The position numbers and the translations under genes were made by a program. Positions 62,316 through 64,000 of a stretch of 64,000 bases of DNA are shown here, piece after piece. Within the stretch, counting starts at the first letter, position 1, and each line of letters starts with the position of its first letter. The DNA comes from Paenibacillus sp. SZ31 (GTDB lineage: Bacteria; Bacillota; Bacilli; Paenibacillales; Paenibacillaceae), in assembly GCF_012912005.1 (NCBI RefSeq), contig NZ_JABBEA010000002.1, positions 310,001 through 374,000 on the forward strand. Direction: 5' to 3'. The notes below the pieces were generated by a model, which saw nothing but the letters and a program-made list of their open reading frames with translations, did no database searches and was not told the origin of the DNA.

Positions 62316-64000
62316 TTAATTGATCTCTTTTCCCGTCCACAATCGAACGCGATCTTTAATCCACTCTGTATACTGCTGTTCCATGCCTACTGCACCTGCA
62401 TTATCAAGTTCAGCAATCATATTGTCGTATATGCCTTCAAAGGCACTCGGAGAGGATGTAATCGCTTCGGCGATCCGTTTCTGAATAATATCCTGCGTTT
62501 TCTGGTACACCACATTATAATCTCCGCTATCGGATGGAATCGGCATATTGTAAGCTGCGCCCCACTCTTTCACCGGGAACTCCTCTTCGGAAGGGAACAA
62601 GTCCTTCCACGTGGTAATCCCATAGCCCTTCAATGCTTCTTTTTCCTCATCAGAATAACTTTGCTGAATCTGTTCTGGATAATTGGTTGTATAGTAGTTA
62701 TCCGTTGAATCTTTAACACCATCACCGTAATGGGCACCAAAAATGTAGTACAAACCTACGCCGGTTTCTTTGGTAAATGTGTTATTGTCTTTGTTTTTAC
62801 GTTCCTGCACATCTGCCGGGATGTTGCGAACACCGTCTTCCACGTTATATTGCTCGCCTTCAACGCCCCAGTTTCTCAATACTTGCCCTTCTTCAGAAGA
62901 CATCCAATCCAGGAATTTGATGGCCCGGACAGGATCTTCACAATCGACCGTTATGCCAATGCCATAACCGTCAAAGCCGATATTCTGGAAGTCTTTGCGC
63001 TGAAAACTGTCATCCAGTGTTACCGGATAGAATCCGTAGGTCATGTCGTCTTTCCCGGCACTTTTCAGCGCATTTTCCGCATCACTGAATCCCCAGTTCG
63101 GATCAAGCAAAGAAAGCACGCGTCCGCTGGCGATTTTGGACTTATACTGGTCATCTTTTTGAACAAAACTGTCCTTGTCCAGCAAGCCTTCATTGTACAT
63201 CTTGTTCAACCAACGGAAATATTCCTTTTCCTCTGGCCGTTTGTAATGTAGAACAGCTTCATATGTGTCAGGATCGATGAAATACTCGCCATCTCCGGGG
63301 CCACCCGTAGACATGGCAGCGGGGTCAGTCACCGTAATCATGCGTCTCCAACCATCCGCACTAAGTGTTAATGGAATCGTTGGCTGACCGTCTTCTGTTG
63401 TCGGATGCTTCTCGTAAAAGTCACGTAGCACATTTTCGAAATCGTTTAAGGTTTTGATCTCAGGATACCCGAGTTCCTTGACTACACGATGCTGAATGGC
63501 TGCGCCATTCGTGGCATCGAAGCTGACCTGATCGATTGCGCCGTTTGTCGGAATCCAATAAATTGAAGGATCATCATTGCTGTATTTCAACCGATTGAAG
63601 TGCTCCCCGTAGATTTTTTTCAGATTGGGTGCATGTTCTTCGATCAGATCTGTCAAATCAACCATTGCACCCGCATCAACGAGTCTGGTTAAGTTGCCTT
63701 TGGGGAAGATCAGATCCGGATAATCACCGCTGGCAGCCATCAGGGAAATACGGTCGTTGCCGCCTCCGCTCGAGATATCGAATTCTGCATCAATGCTTAC
63801 ACCGGTTTCTTCCGTAATTTTTTTCCCTACAGCATCTTGCATTTTGTTCCAGTTGGGACTTGCATCTGCGCCGAAAAAGCTAAATGTAATCGGACTGTTG
63901 GGATCACTGGTATTCGATTCGGAATTCTCTGCAGCATTTCCGCAACCAGCGGAAACTAGCACAACACTTGTTACGAGACAAGCTCCTAGCACTTTTGATA
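62316..64000 (-). CDS. Sugar-binding lipoprotein, LplA type (5' end beyond window)
   Basis: At least 558 residues of a second extracellular sugar-binding lipoprotein. The lipobox VSAGCGN is visible near the end of the signal peptide; the first in-window start codon is GTG at 63992, but it lacks the basic N-terminus of a signal peptide, and the frame stays open to the edge. The true start is probably a few codons beyond 64000. The mature protein resembles the lipoprotein at 55575-57230 in plan (DLIEEHAPNLKKIYGEHFNR is close to DLIEEHAPNLKKHFGKDWNR). The two are therefore paralogues and may share the permeases and kinase between them. Confidence 0.9.
   Translation of the reverse strand, partial: SKVLGACLVTSVVLVSAGCGNAAENSESNTSDPNSPITFSFFGADASPNWNKMQDAVGKKITEETGVSIDAEFDISSGGGNDRISLMAASGDYPDLIFPKGNLTRLVDAGAMVDLTDLIEEHAPNLKKIYGEHFNRLKYSNDDPSIYWIPTNGAIDQVSFDATNGAAIQHRVVKELGYPEIKTLNDFENVLRDFYEKHPTTEDGQPTIPLTLSADGWRRMITVTDPAAMSTGGPGDGEYFIDPDTYEAVLHYKRPEEKEYFRWLNKMYNEGLLDKDSFVQKDDQYKSKIASGRVLSLLDPNWGFSDAENALKSAGKDDMTYGFYPVTLDDSFQRKDFQNIGFDGYGIGITVDCEDPVRAIKFLDWMSSEEGQVLRNWGVEGEQYNVEDGVRNIPADVQERKNKDNNTFTKETGVGLYYIFGAHYGDGVKDSTDNYYTTNYPEQIQQSYSDEEKEALKGYGITTWKDLFPSEEEFPVKEWGAAYNMPIPSDSGDYNVVYQKTQDIIQKRIAEAITSSPSAFEGIYDNMIAELDNAGAVGMEQQYTEWIKDRVRLWTGKEIN

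Overview
The window reads as chromosomal DNA from a low-to-mid GC Gram-positive of the Paenibacillus type. The evidence is a CydABDC cytochrome bd operon, a secreted protein with three S-layer homology (SLH) repeats, YesM/YesN two-component systems beside Lpl-type sugar ABC transporters, beta-glucoside PTS operons with cre-like sites, strong AGGAGG ribosome binding sites and U-tailed intrinsic terminators. I see no rRNA, tRNA, phage, insertion sequence or CRISPR array. Both ends cut a gene: cydC on the left and a sugar-binding lipoprotein on the right.

Layout. 1-4.3 kb: cydABDC (minus strand). 4.7-8.4 kb: two MFS exporters around a LysR regulator. 8.5-13 kb: a beta-glucoside PTS operon (EIIBCA plus 6-phospho-beta-glucosidase) behind a LysR gene. 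13-17 kb: a tandem carboxymuconolactone-decarboxylase-like protein, a TetR regulator, and a redox operon (tautomerase, flavodoxin-fold quinone reductase, aldo/keto reductase). 17-23 kb: an ECF sigma/anti-sigma pair, a secreted MINPP-like histidine phosphatase, and a GH2/DUF3237 pair. 23-25 kb: MFS plus TetR. 25-33 kb: a second PTS operon in the order EIIBC, GH1, GH3, AraC-GH39. 33-36 kb: an SLH-anchored GH3 hexosaminidase and an Hfq-family paralogue. 36-41 kb: a MarR/HxlR locus with a Gfo/Idh/MocA, LLM flavin monooxygenase and NfsA-type reductase operon, then a frameshifted membrane-protein remnant. 41-43 kb: a divergent SAHH-like protein opposite a Crp/Fnr regulator. 43-51 kb: an eight-gene operon with a Dpp/Opp-type ABC importer, an AstE-like deacylase, an ornithine-cyclodeaminase-family enzyme and an AhpD-like protein. 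51-53 kb: a CheY/CheC/PAS-GGDEF operon. 53-64 kb: Lpl/Yes-type sugar uptake with two binding lipoproteins, two permeases, one YesM kinase and two YesN regulators.

How it works together. Most of the window is about sensing, importing and hydrolysing plant or cell-wall oligosaccharides, mixed with small redox and detoxification operons, each with its own one-component regulator. The observations I rate highest are these. (1) An Hfq paralogue whose promoter carries the same TTAGCNNGCTAA palindrome found upstream of the neighbouring MarR gene and of the gfo-LLM-nfsA operon. (2) A PTS/GH1/GH3 operon that ends in an AraC regulator fused to a GH39 fold that appears to have lost its acid/base Glu; strong terminators abut the next ribosome binding sites. 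(3) An in-frame amber codon near the 5' end of the GH3 gene of that operon. (4) A SAHH-like protein with altered active-site residues and a Crp/Fnr-type palindrome near -42 of its promoter.
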